A stretch of DNA of 64,000 bases from Hydractinia symbiolongicarpus (Eukaryota > Cnidaria > Hydrozoa > Anthoathecata > Hydractiniidae): the NCBI RefSeq assembly GCF_029227915.1, contig NC_079877.1, positions 36,421,851 to 36,485,850 on the forward strand, written 5' to 3'. Position 1 is the stretch's first letter. Each line of letters begins with the position of its first letter. The notes under the pieces are model-generated. The model was not told the DNA's origin. It was given only the letters and a program-made list of their open reading frames with translations, and searched no databases. Positions 38,408 to 50,937 of this stretch are shown here, one piece after another. The position numbers were made by a program, and so were the translations under genes.

Positions 38408-41246
38408 ATAATAAATGAAAACATTTTTGAAAACTACAAGTCTCATGAGTTTTAGTGGTGAAAAGATAATTTAAAAAATCGTTCTTGAAATGAGTTTACT
38501 CACAGGGTACTTTCTTTGTATATACTCGACTATACGGGCCAAGCACGGAATTTACGGGAAATCGCGGGTTTTCGTTTGCCGACGATTAAGCTTCTTTTAT
38601 TCAGCGTCTCATCAAAAATGAAAACATTTTTGAAAACTACAAGTTTCATGCGTTTTAGTGGTGAAAAAATAATTTAAAAAATCGTTCGGGAAATGAGTTT
38701 ACTCACAGGGTACTTTCTTTGTATACATTCGACTATACGGGCCGAGTCCGGGATTTACGGGAATTCGCGGGTTTTTGTTTGCCGGCGATTAAACTTCTTT
38801 TATTCAGCGTCTCATCAAAAATGAAAACATTTTTGAAAACTACAAGTCTCATGCGTTTTAGTGGTGAAAAGATAAATTAAAAAATCTTTCTGGAAACGAC
38901 TTTACTCACAGGGTACTTTCTTTGTATATATTCGACTATACGGGCCAAGCCCGGGATTTAAGGAAAATCGCGCGTTTTCGTTTGCCGGCGATTAAACTTC
39001 TTTTATACAGCGTCCCATCAAAAATTAAAACATTTTTGAAAACTACAAGTCTCATGCGTTTTAGTGGTGAAAAAATAATTTAAAAATCGTTCGGGAAATG
39101 ACTTTACTCCCTGGGTAGTTTCTTTGTATACTTTTGACTATACGGGCCGAGTCCGGGATTTACGGGAAATCGCGGGTTTTTGTTTGCCAGCGATTAAACT
39201 TCTTTTATTCCGCGTCTCATCAAAAATGAGAACATTTTTGAAAACTACAAGTCTCATGCGTTTTAGTGGTGAAAAGATAATTTAAAAAATCGTTCTGGAA
39301 ATGAGTTTACTCACAGGGTACTTTCTTTGTATATATTTGACTATACGGGCCAAGCACGGGATTTACGGGAAATCGCGGGTTTTCGTTTGCCGGCGATTAA
39401 ACTTCTTTTATTCAGCGTCTCATCAAAAATGAAAACATTTTTGAAAACTACAAGTCTCATGCGTTTTAGTGGTGAAAAAATAATTTAAAAAATCGTTCGG
39501 AAAATGAGTTTACTCACAGGGTACTTTCTTTGTATACATTCGACTATACGGGCCGAGTCCGAGATTTACGGGAATTCGCGGGTTTTTGTTTGCCGGCAAT
39601 TAAACTTCTTTTATTCAGCGTCTCATCAAAAATGAAAACATTTTTGAAAACTACAAGTCTCATGCGTTTTAGTGGTGAAAAGATAATTTAAAAAATCGTT
39701 CTTCAAATGAGTTTACTCACAGGGTACTTTCTTTGTATATACTCGACTATACGGGCCAAGCACGGGATTTACGGGAATTCGCGGGTTTTTGTTTGCCGGC
39801 GATTAAACTTCTTTTATTCAGCGTCTCATCAAAAATGAAAACATTTTTGAAAACTACAAGTCTCATGCGTTTTAGTGGTGAAAAGATAATTTAAAAAATC
39901 GTTCTGGAAATGAGTTTACTCACAGGGTACTTTCTTTGTATATATTTGACTATACGGGCCAAGCACGGGATTTACGGGAAATCGCGGGTTTTCGTTTGCC
40001 GGCGATTAAACTTCTTTTATTTAGCGTCTCATCAAAAATGAAAACATTTTTGAAAACTACAAGTCTCATGCGTTTTAGTGGTGAAAAAATAATTTAAAAA
40101 ATCGTTCGGAAAATGAGTTTACTCACAGGGTACTTTCTTTGTATACATTCGACTATACGGGCCGAGTCCGAGATTTACGGGAATTCGCGGGTTTTTGTTT
40201 GCCGGCAATTAAACTTCTTTTATTCAGCGTCTCATCAAAAATGAAAACATTTTTGAAAACTACAAGTCTCATGCGTTTTAGTGGTGAAAAGATAATTTAA
40301 AAAATCGTTCTTCAAATGAGTTTACTCACAGGGTACTTTCTTTGTATATACTCGACTATACGGGCCGAGTCCGGGATTTACGGGAAATCGCGGGTTTTCG
40401 TTTGCCGGCGATTAAACTTCTTTTATTCAGCGTCTCATCAAAAATGAAAACATTTTTGAAAACTACAAGTCTCATACGCTTTAGTGGTGAAAAAATAATT
40501 TAAAAAATCGTTCGGGAAATGAGTTTACTCCCTGGGTATTTTCTTTGTATACTTTTGACTAAACGGGCCGGGTCCCGGATTTACGGGAATCGCGGATTTT
40601 TGTTTGCCAGCGATTAAACTTCTTTTATTCAGCGTCTCATCAAAAATGAAAACATTTTTGAAAACTAAAAGTCTAATGCGTTTTAGTGGTGAAAAGATAA
40701 TTTAAAAAATCGTTCGGGAAATGAGTTTACTCCCTGGGTATTTTCTTTGTATACTTTTGACTAAACGGGCCGGGTCCCGGATTTACGGGAATCGCGGATT
40801 TTTGTTTGCCAGCGATTAAACTTCTTTTATTCAGCATCTCATCAAAAATGAAAACATTTTTGAAAACTAAAAGTCTCATGCGTTTAAGTGGTGAAAAGAT
40901 AATTTAAAAAATCGTTCTGGAAATGAGTTTACTCGCAGGGTACTTTCTTTGTATACTTTCGACTATACGGACCGAGTCCGGGATTTACGGGAAATCGCGG
41001 GTTTTCGTTTGCCGGCGATTAAACTTCTTTTATTCAGCGTCTCATCAAAAATGAAAACATTTTTGAAAACTACAAGTCTCATACGCTTTAGTGGTGAAAA
41101 AATAATTTAAAAAATCGTTCGGGAAATGAGTTTACTCCCTGGGTATTTTCTTTGTATACTTTTGACTATACGGGCCGAGTCCCGGATTTACGGGAATTCG
41201 CGGGTTTTCGTTTGCCAACGATTAAACTTCTTTTATTCAGCGTCTC
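38408..41246. repeat. 14-monomer higher-order repeat, copy 2 (2839 bp)
   Basis: Same outer order and same length as 35570-38407, and the same GCCAACGATT and CAGCATCTC variants. However, Q*-P*-T occurs once (38871), and the T-U-V triplet is duplicated instead (CTTCAAATGAG at 39701 and 40310, 609 bp apart). The two 14-mers thus reached equal length by different internal duplications. Confidence 0.85.
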
Positions 41247-41709
41247 ATAATAAATGAAAACATTTTTGAAAACTACAAGTCTCATGAGTTTTAGTGGTGA
41301 AAAGATAATTTAAAAAATCGTTCTTGAAATGAGTTTACTCACAGGGTACTTTCTTTGTATATACTCGACTATACGGGCCAAGCACGGAATTTACGGGAAA
41401 TCGCGGGTTTTCGTTTGCCGACGATTAAGCTTCTTTTATTCAGCGTCTCATCAAAAATGAAAACATTTTTGAAAACTACAAGTCACATGCGTTTTAGTGG
41501 TGAAAAAATAATTTAAAAAATCGTTCGGGAAATGAGTTTACTCACAGGGTACTTTCTTTGTATACATTCGACTATACGGGCCGAGTCCGGGATTTACGGG
41601 AATTCGCGGGTTTTTGTTTGCCGGCGATTAAACTTCTTTTATTCAGCGTCTCATCAAAAATGAAAACATTTTTGAAAACTACAAGTCTCATGCGTTTTAG
41701 TGGTGAAAA

Positions 41710-43129
41710 GATAAATTAAAAAATCTTTCTGGAAACGACTTTACTCACAGGGTACTTTCTTTGTATATATTCGCCTATACGGGCCAAGCCCGGGATTTAA
41801 GGAAAATCGCGCGTTTTCGTTTGCCGGCGATTAAACTTCTTTTATACAGCGTCCCATCAAAAATTAAAACATTTTTGAAAACTACAAGTCTCATGCGTTT
41901 TAGTGGTGAAAAAATAATTTAAAAATCGTTCGGGAAATGACTTTACTCCCTGGGTAGTTTCTTTGTATACTTTTGACTATACGGGCCGAGTCCGGGATTT
42001 ACGGGAAATCGCGGGTTTTTGTTTGCCAGCGATTAAACTTCTTTTATTCCGCGTCTCATCAAAAATGAGAACATTTTTGAAAACTACAAGTCTCATGCGT
42101 TTTAGTGGTGAAAAGATAATTTAAAAAATCGTTCTGGAAATGAGTTTACTCACAGGGTACTTTCTTTGTATATATTTGACTATACGGGCCAAGCACGGGA
42201 TTTACGGGAAATCGCGGGTTTTCGTTTGCCGGCGATTAAACTTCTTTTATTCAGCGTCTCATCAAAAATGAAAACATTTTTGAAAACTACAAGTCTCATG
42301 CGTTTTAGTGGTGAAAAAATAATTTAAAAAATCGTTCGGAAAATGAGTTTACTCACAGGGTACTTTCTTTGTATACATTCGACTATACGGGCCGAGTCCG
42401 AGATTTACGGGAATTCGCGGGTTTTTGTTTGCCGGCAATTAAACTTCTTTTATTCAGCGTCTCATCAAAAATGAAAACATTTTTGAAAACTACAAGTCTC
42501 ATGCGTTTTAGTGGTGAAAAGATAAATTAAAAAATCTTTCTGGAAACGACTTTACTCACAGGGTACTTTCTTTGTATATATTCGCCTATACGGGCCAAGC
42601 CCGGGATTTAAGGAAAATCGCGCGTTTTCGTTTGCCGGCGATTAAACTTCTTTTATACAGCGTCCCATCAAAAATTAAAACATTTTTGAAAACTACAAGT
42701 CTCATGCGTTTTAGTGGTGAAAAGATAAATTAAAAAATCTTTCTGGAAACGACTTTACTCACAGGGTACTTTCTTTGTATATATTCGCCTATACGGGCCA
42801 AGCCCGGGATTTAAGGAAAATCGCGCGTTTTCGTTTGCCGGCGATTAAACTTCTTTTATACAGCGTCCCATCAAAAATGAAAACATTTTTGAAAACTACA
42901 AGTCTCATGCGTTTTAGTGGTGAAAAAATAATTTAAAAAATCGTTCGGAAAATGAGTTTACTCACAGGGTACTTTCTTTGTATACATTCGACTATACGGG
43001 CCGAGTCCGAGATTTACGGGAATTCGCGGGTTTTTGTTTGCCGGCAATTAAACTTCTTTTATTCAGCGTCTCATCAAAAATGAAAACATTTTTGAAAACT
43101 ACAAGTCTCATGCGTTTTAGTGGTGAAAA
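41710..43129. repeat. 7-monomer higher-order repeat, copy 1 (1420 bp)
   Basis: The private variant TTCGCCTATAC (A to C in GACTATAC) is at 41771, 42582 and 42785 here and at 43191, 44002 and 44205 in copy 2, an exact 1420-bp offset. The pair 42582/42785 is a one-monomer (203-bp) tandem duplication of Q*. The C variant is found nowhere else in the window, so it tags one short-lived lineage. Confidence 0.87.
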
Positions 43130-44549
43130 GATAAATTAAAAAATCTTTCTGGAAACGACTTTACTCACAGGGTACTTTCTTTGTATATATTCGCCTATAC
43201 GGGCCAAGCCCGGGATTTAAGGAAAATCGCGCGTTTTCGTTTGCCGGCGATTAAACTTCTTTTATACAGCGTCCCATCAAAAATTAAAACATTTTTGAAA
43301 ACTACAAGTCTCATGCGTTTTAGTGGTGAAAAAATAATTTAAAAATCGTTCGGGAAATGACTTTACTCCCTGGGTAGTTTCTTTGTATACTTTTGACTAT
43401 ACGGGCCGAGTCCGGGATTTACGGGAAATCGCGGGTTTTTGTTTGCCAGCGATTAAACTTCTTTTATTCCGCGTCTCATCAAAAATGAGAACATTTTTGA
43501 AAACTACAAGTCTCATGCGTTTTAGTGGTGAAAAGATAATTTAAAAAATCGTTCTGGAAATGAGTTTACTCACAGGGTACTTTCTTTGTATATATTTGAC
43601 TATACGGGCCAAGCACGGGATTTACGGGAAATCGCGGGTTTTCGTTTGCCGGCGATTAAACTTCTTTTATTCAGCGTCTCATCAAAAATGAAAACATTTT
43701 TGAAAACTACAAGTCTCATGCGTTTTAGTGGTGAAAAAATAATTTAAAAAATCGTTCGGAAAATGAGTTTACTCACAGGGTACTTTCTTTGTATACATTC
43801 GACTATACGGGCCGAGTCCGAGATTTACGGGAATTCGCGGGTTTTTGTTTGCCGGCAATTAAACTTCTTTTATTCAGCGTCTCATCAAAAATGAAAACAT
43901 TTTTGAAAACTACAAGTCTCATGCGTTTTAGTGGTGAAAAGATAAATTAAAAAATCTTTCTGGAAACGACTTTACTCACAGGGTACTTTCTTTGTATATA
44001 TTCGCCTATACGGGCCAAGCCCGGGATTTAAGGAAAATCGCGCGTTTTCGTTTGCCGGCGATTAAACTTCTTTTATACAGCGTCCCATCAAAAATTAAAA
44101 CATTTTTGAAAACTACAAGTCTCATGCGTTTTAGTGGTGAAAAGATAAATTAAAAAATCTTTCTGGAAACGACTTTACTCACAGGGTACTTTCTTTGTAT
44201 ATATTCGCCTATACGGGCCAAGCCCGGGATTTAAGGAAAATCGCGCGTTTTCGTTTGCCGGCGATTAAACTTCTTTTATACAGCGTCCCATCAAAAATTA
44301 AAACATTTTTGAAAACTACAAGTCTCATGCGTTTTAGTGGTGAAAAAATAATTTAAAAATCGTTCGGGAAATGACTTTACTCCCTGGGTAGTTTCTTTGT
44401 ATACTTTTGACTATACGGGCCGAGTCCGGGATTTACGGGAAATCGCGGGTTTTTGTTTGCCAGCGATTAAACTTCTTTTATTCCGCGTCTCATCAAAAAT
44501 GAGAACATTTTTGAAAACTACAAGTCTCATGCGTTTTAGTGGTGAAAAG
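43130..44549. repeat. 7-monomer higher-order repeat, copy 2 (1420 bp)
   Basis: Repeats six monomers of copy 1 with the same TTCGCCTATAC tags, including the one-monomer duplication at 44002/44205. The seventh monomer is a P* type here (CGTTCGGGAAATGAC) but a U type (CGTTCGGAAAATGAG) in copy 1, so the exchange boundary differs by one monomer. Confidence 0.85.
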
Positions 44550-45785
44550 ATAATTTAAAAAATCGTTCTGGAAATGAGTTTACTCACAGGGTACTTTCTT
44601 TGTATATATTTGACTATACGGGCCAAGCACGGGATTTACGGGAAATCGCGGGTTTTCGTTTGCCGGCGATTAAACTTCTTTTATTCAGCGTCTCATCAAA
44701 AATGAAAACATTTTTGAAAACTACAAGTCTCATGCGTTTTAGTGGTGAAAAAATAATTTAAAAAATCGTTCGGAAAATGAGTTTACTCACAGGGTACTTT
44801 CTTTGTATACATTCGACTATACGGGCCGAGTCCGAGATTTACGGGAATTCGCGGGTTTTTGTTTGCCGGCAATTAAACTTCTTTTATTCAGCGTCTCATC
44901 AAAAATGAAAACATTTTTGAAAACTACAAGTCTCATGCGTTTTAGTGGTGAAAAGATAATTTAAAAAATCGTTCTTCAAATGAGTTTACTCACAGGGTAC
45001 TTTCTTTGTATATACTCGACTATACGGGCCAAGCACGGGATTTACGGGAATTCGCGGGTTTTTGTTTGCCGGCGATTAAACTTCTTTTATTCAGCGTCTC
45101 ATCAAAAATGAAAACATTTTTGAAAACTACAAGTCTCATGCATTTTAGTGGTGAAAAGATAATTTAAAAAATCGTTCTTGAAATGAGTTTACTCACAGGG
45201 TACTTTCTTTCTATATACTCGACTATACGGGCCAAGCACGGGATTTACGGGAAATCTCGGGTTTTCGTTTGCCGGCGATTAAACTTCTTTTATTCAGCGT
45301 CTCATCAAAAATGAAAACATTTTTGAAAACTACAAGTCTCATGCGTTTTAGTGGTGAAAAAATAATTTAAAAAATCGTTCGGGAAATGAGTTTACTCCCT
45401 GGGTATTTTCTTTGTATACTTTTGACTATACGGGCCAAGCACGGGATTTACGGGAAATCGCGGGTTTTCGTTTGCCGGCGATTAAACTTCTTTTATTCAG
45501 CGTCTCATCAAAAATGAAAACATTTTTGAAAACTACAAGTCTCATGCGTTTTAGTGGTGAAAAAATAATTTAAAAAATCGTTCGGAAAATGAGTTTACTC
45601 ACAGGGTACTTTCTTTGTATACATTCGACTATACGGGCCGAGTCCGAGATTTACGGGAATTCGCGGGTTTTTGTTTGCCGGCAATTAAACTTCTTTTATT
45701 CAGCGTCTCATCAAAAATGAAAACATTTTTGAAAACTACAAGTCTCATGCGTTTTAGTGGTGAAAAGATAATTTAAAAAATCGTT
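44550..45785. repeat. Mixed satellite block, no gene
   Basis: Monomers of types T, U, V, CTATATACTCG/AAATCTCGGG, CATACGC-like and U follow one another without a clean higher-order period. A private CATGCATTTTAGTGG occurs near 45140. Confidence 0.75.
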
Positions 45786-46597
45786 CTTCAAATGAGTTTA
45801 CTCACAGGGTACTTTCTTTGTATATACTCGACTATACGGGCCGAGTCCGGGATTTACGGGAAATCGCGGGTTTTCGTTTGCCGGCGATTAAACTTCTTTT
45901 ATTCAGCGTCTCATCAAAAATGAAAACATTTTTGAAAACTACAAGTCTCATGCGTTTTAGTGGTGAAAAAATAATTTAAAAAATCGTTCGGAAAATGAGT
46001 TTACTCACAGGGTACTTTCTTTGTATACATTCGACTATACGGGCCGAGTCCGAGATTTACGGGAATTCGCGGGTTTTTGTTTGCCGGCAATTAAACTTCT
46101 TTTATTCAGCGTCTCATCAAAAATGAAAACATTTTTGAAAACTACAAGTCTCATGCGTTTTAGTGGTGAAAAGATAATTTAAAAAATCGTTCTTCAAATG
46201 AGTTTACTCACAGGGTACTTTCTTTGTATATACTCGACTATACGGGCCAAGCACGGGATTTACGGGAATTCGCGGGTTTTTGTTTGCCGGCGATTAAACT
46301 TCTTTTATTCAGCGTCTCATCAAAAATGAAAACATTTTTGAAAACTACAAGTCTCATGCGTTTTAGTGGTGAAAAAATAATTTAAAAAATCGTTCGGAAA
46401 ATGAGTTTACTCACAGGGTACTTTCTTTGTATACATTCGACTATACGGGCCGAGTCCGAGATTTACGGGAATTCGCGGGTTTTTGTTTGCCGGCAATTAA
46501 ACTTCTTTTATTCAGCGTCTCATCAAAAATGAAAACATTTTTGAAAACTACAAGTCTCATGCGTTTTAGTGGTGAAAAGATAATTTAAAAAATCGTT
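45786..46597. repeat. 2-monomer higher-order repeat, 406 bp
   Basis: V monomers with CTTCAAATGAG at 45786, 46192 and 46598 alternate with U monomers (CGTTCGGAAAATGAG, CCGAGTCCGAG). The V tails alternate between GCCGAGTCCGGG and GCCAAGCACGGG, so an 812-bp 4-mer reading is also possible. Confidence 0.8.
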
Positions 46598-47285
46598 CTT
46601 CAAATGAGTTTACTCACAGGGTACTTTCTTTGTATATACTCGACTATACGGGCCGAGTCCGGGATTTACGGGAAATCGCGGGTTTTCGTTTGCCGGCGAT
46701 TAAACTTCTTTTATTCAGCGTCTCATCAAAAATGAAAACATTTTTGAAAACTACAAGTCTCATACGCTTTAGTGGTGAAAAAATAATTTAAAAAATCGTT
46801 CGGGAAATGAGTTTACTCCCTGGGTATTTTCTTTGTATACTTTTGACTAAACGGGCCGGGTCCCGGATTTACGGGAATCGCGGATTTTTGTTTGCCAGCG
46901 ATTAAACTTCTTTTATTCAGCGTCTCATCAAAAATGAAAACATTTTTGAAAACTAAAAGTCTAATGCGTTTTAGTGGTGAAAAGATAATTTAAAAAATCG
47001 TTCGGGAAATGAGTTTACTCCCTGGGTATTTTCTTTGTATACTTTTGACTAAACGGGCCGGGTCCCGGATTTACGGGAATCGCGGATTTTTGTTTGCCAG
47101 CGATTAAACTTCTTTTATTCAGCGTCTCATCAAAAATGAAAACATTTTTGAAAACTAAAAGTCTCATGCGTTTAAGTGGTGAAAAGATAATTTAAAAAAT
47201 CGTTCTGGAAATGAGTTTACTCGCAGGCTACTTTCTTTGTATACTTTCGACTATACGGACCGAGTCCGGGATTTACGGGAAATCG

Positions 47286-49111
47286 CGGGTTTTCGTTTGC
47301 CGGCGATTAAACTTCTTTTATTCAGCGTCTCATCAAAAATGAAAACATTTTTGAAAACTACAAGTCTCATACGCTTTAGTGGTGAAAAAATAATTTAAAA
47401 AATCGTTCGGGAAATGAGTTTACTCCCTGGGTATTTTCTTTGTATACTTTTGAATATACGGGCCGAGTCCCGGATTTACGGGAATTCGCGGGTTTTCGTT
47501 TGCCAGCGATTAAACTTCTTTTATTCAGCGTCTCATAATAAATGAAAACATTTTTGAAAACTACAAGTCTCATGAGTTTTAGTGGTGAAAAGATAATTTA
47601 AAAAATCGTTCTTGAAATGAGTTTACTCACAGGGTACTTTCTTTGTATATACTCGACTATACGGGCCAAGCACGGAATTTACGGGAAATCGCGGGTTTTC
47701 GTTTGCCGACGATTAAGCTTCTTTTATTCAGCGTCTCATCAAAAATGAAAACATTTTTGAAAACTACAAGTCTCATGCGTTTTAGTGGGGAAAAAATAAT
47801 TTAAAAAATCGTTCGGGAAATGAGTTTACTCACAGGGTACTTTCTTTGTATACATTCGACTATACGGGCCGAGTCCGGGATTTACGGGAATTCGCGGGTT
47901 TTTGTTTGCCGGCGATTAAACTTCTTTTATTCAGCGTCTCATCAAAAATGAAAACATTTTTGAAAACTACAAGTCTCATGCGTTTTAGTGGTGAAAAGAT
48001 AAATTAAAAAATCTTTCTGGAAACGACTTTACTCACAGGGTACTTTCTTTGTATATATTCGACTATACGGGCCAAGCCCGGGATTTAAGGAAAATCGCGC
48101 GTTTTCGTTTGCCGGCGATTAAACTTCTTTTATACAGCGTCCCATCAAAAATTAAAACATTTTTGAAAACTACAAGTCTCATGCGTTTTAGTGGTGAAAA
48201 AATAATTTAAAAATCGTTCGGGAAATGACTTTACTCCCTGGGTAGTTTCTTTGTATACTTTTGACTATACGGGCCGAGTCCGGGATTTACGGGAAATCGC
48301 GGGTTTTTGTTTGCCAGCGATTAAACTTCTTTTATTCCGCGTCTCATCAAAAATGAGAACATTTTTGAAAACTACAAGTCTCATGCGTTTTAGTGGTGAA
48401 AAGATAATTTAAAAAATCGTTCTGGAAATGAGTTTACTCACAGGGTACGTTCTTTGTATATATTTGACTATACGGGCCAAGCACGGGATTTACGGGAAAT
48501 CGCGGGTTTTCGTTTGCCGGCGATTAAACTTCTTTTATTCAGCGTCTCATCAAAAATGAAAACATTTTTGAAAACTACAAGTCTCATGCGTTTTAGTGGT
48601 GAAAAAATAATTTAAAAAATCGTTCGGAAAATGAGTTTACTCACAGGGTACTTTCTTTGTATACATTCGACTATACGGGCCGAGTCCGAGATTTACGGGA
48701 ATTCGCGGGTTTTTGTTTGCCGGCAATTAAACTTCTTTTATTCAGCGTCTCATCAAAAATGAAAACATTTTTGAAAACTACAAGTCTCATGCGTTTTAGT
48801 GGTGAAAAGATAATTTAAAAAATCGTTCTTCAAATGAGTTTACTCACAGGGTACTTTCTTTGTATATACTCGACTATACGGGCCAAGCACGGGATTTACG
48901 GGAATTCGCGGGTTTTTGTTTGCCGGCGATTAAACTTCTTTTATTCAGCGTCTCATCAAAAATGAAAACATTTTTGAAAACTACAAGTCTCATGCGTTTT
49001 AGTGGTGAAAAGATAATTTAAAAAATCGTTCTTGAAATGAGTTTACTCACAGGGTACTTTCTTTCTATATACTCGACTATACGGGCCAAGCACGGGATTT
49101 ACGGGAAATCT
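47286..49111. repeat. 1826-bp (9-monomer) tandem duplication, copy 1
   Basis: Tags shared with 49112-50937 at offset 1826: CATAATAAATG (47535/49361), GTGGGGAAAAAAT (47785/49611) and GGTACGTTC (48447/50273). One substitution seen is GAATATACGGG near 47452, which is GACTATACGGG in copy 2. Another is AAATACAAG near 49791 in copy 2 only. Confidence 0.92.
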
Positions 49112-50937
49112 CGGGTTTTCGTTTGCCGGCGATTAAACTTCTTTTATTCAGCGTCTCATCAAAAATGAAAACATTTTTGAAAACTACAAGTCTCATACGC
49201 TTTAGTGGTGAAAAAATAATTTAAAAAATCGTTCGGGAAATGAGTTTACTCCCTGGGTATTTTCTTTGTATACTTTTGACTATACGGGCCGAGTCCCGGA
49301 TTTACGGGAATTCGCGGGTTTTCGTTTGCCAGCGATTAAACTTCTTTTATTCAGCGTCTCATAATAAATGAAAACATTTTTGAAAACTACAAGTCTCATG
49401 AGTTTTAGTGGTGAAAAGATAATTTAAAAAATCGTTCTTGAAATGAGTTTACTCACAGGGTACTTTCTTTGTATATACTCGACTATACGGGCCAAGCACG
49501 GAATTTACGGGAAATCGCGGGTTTTCGTTTGCCGACGATTAAGCTTCTTTTATTCAGCGTCTCATCAAAAATGAAAACATTTTTGAAAACTACAAGTCTC
49601 ATGCGTTTTAGTGGGGAAAAAATAATTTAAAAAATCGTTCGGGAAATGAGTTTACTCACAGGGTACTTTCTTTGTATACATTCGACTATACGGGCCGAGT
49701 CCGGGATTTACGGGAATTCGCGGGTTTTTGTTTGCCGGCGATTAAACTTCTTTTATTCAGCGTCTCATCAAAAATGAAAACATTTTTGAAAAATACAAGT
49801 CTCATGCGTTTTAGTGGTGAAAAGATAAATTAAAAAATCTTTCTGGAAACGACTTTACTCACAGGGTACTTTCTTTGTATATATTCGACTATACGGGCCA
49901 AGCCCGGGATTTAAGGAAAATCGCGCGTTTTCGTTTGCCGGCGATTAAACTTCTTTTATACAGCGTCCCATCAAAAATTAAAACATTTTTGAAAACTACA
50001 AGTCTCATGCGTTTTAGTGGTGAAAAAATAATTTAAAAATCGTTCGGGAAATGACTTTACTCCCTGGGTAGTTTCTTTGTATACTTTTGACTATACGGGC
50101 CGAGTCCGGGATTTACGGGAAATCGCGGGTTTTTGTTTGCCAGCGATTAAACTTCTTTTATTCCGCGTCTCATCAAAAATGAGAACATTTTTGAAAACTA
50201 CAAGTCTCATGCGTTTTAGTGGTGAAAAGATAATTTAAAAAATCGTTCTGGAAATGAGTTTACTCACAGGGTACGTTCTTTGTATATATTTGACTATACG
50301 GGCCAAGCACGGGATTTACGGGAAATCGCGGGTTTTCGTTTGCCGGCGATTAAACTTCTTTTATTCAGCGTCTCATCAAAAATGAAAACATTTTTGAAAA
50401 CTACAAGTCTCATGCGTTTTAGTGGTGAAAAAATAATTTAAAAAATCGTTCGGAAAATGAGTTTACTCACAGGGTACTTTCTTTGTATACATTCGACTAT
50501 ACGGGCCGAGTCCGAGATTTACGGGAATTCGCGGGTTTTTGTTTGCCGGCAATTAAACTTCTTTTATTCAGCGTCTCATCAAAAATGAAAACATTTTTGA
50601 AAACTACAAGTCTCATGCGTTTTAGTGGTGAAAAGATAATTTAAAAAATCGTTCTTCAAATGAGTTTACTCACAGGGTACTTTCTTTGTATATACTCGAC
50701 TATACGGGCCAAGCACGGGATTTACGGGAATTCGCGGGTTTTTGTTTGCCGGCGATTAAACTTCTTTTATTCAGCGTCTCATCAAAAATGAAAACATTTT
50801 TGAAAACTACAAGTCTCATGCGTTTTAGTGGTGAAAAGATAATTTAAAAAATCGTTCTTGAAATGAGTTTACTCACAGGGTACTTTCTTTCTATATACTC
50901 GACTATACGGGCCAAGCACGGGATTTACGGGAAATCT
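49112..50937. repeat. 1826-bp (9-monomer) tandem duplication, copy 2
   Basis: Direct downstream copy of 47286-49111. Identity starts at 47286/49112, just after a differing base, and fades in the next monomer, where CATGCGTTTT replaces CATACGCTTT. Confidence 0.92.

Noticed and set aside
41771-44212. TTCGCCTATAC as a regulatory motif
   Set aside because: It is a single-base variant spread only by local duplication, so its repetition reflects descent.
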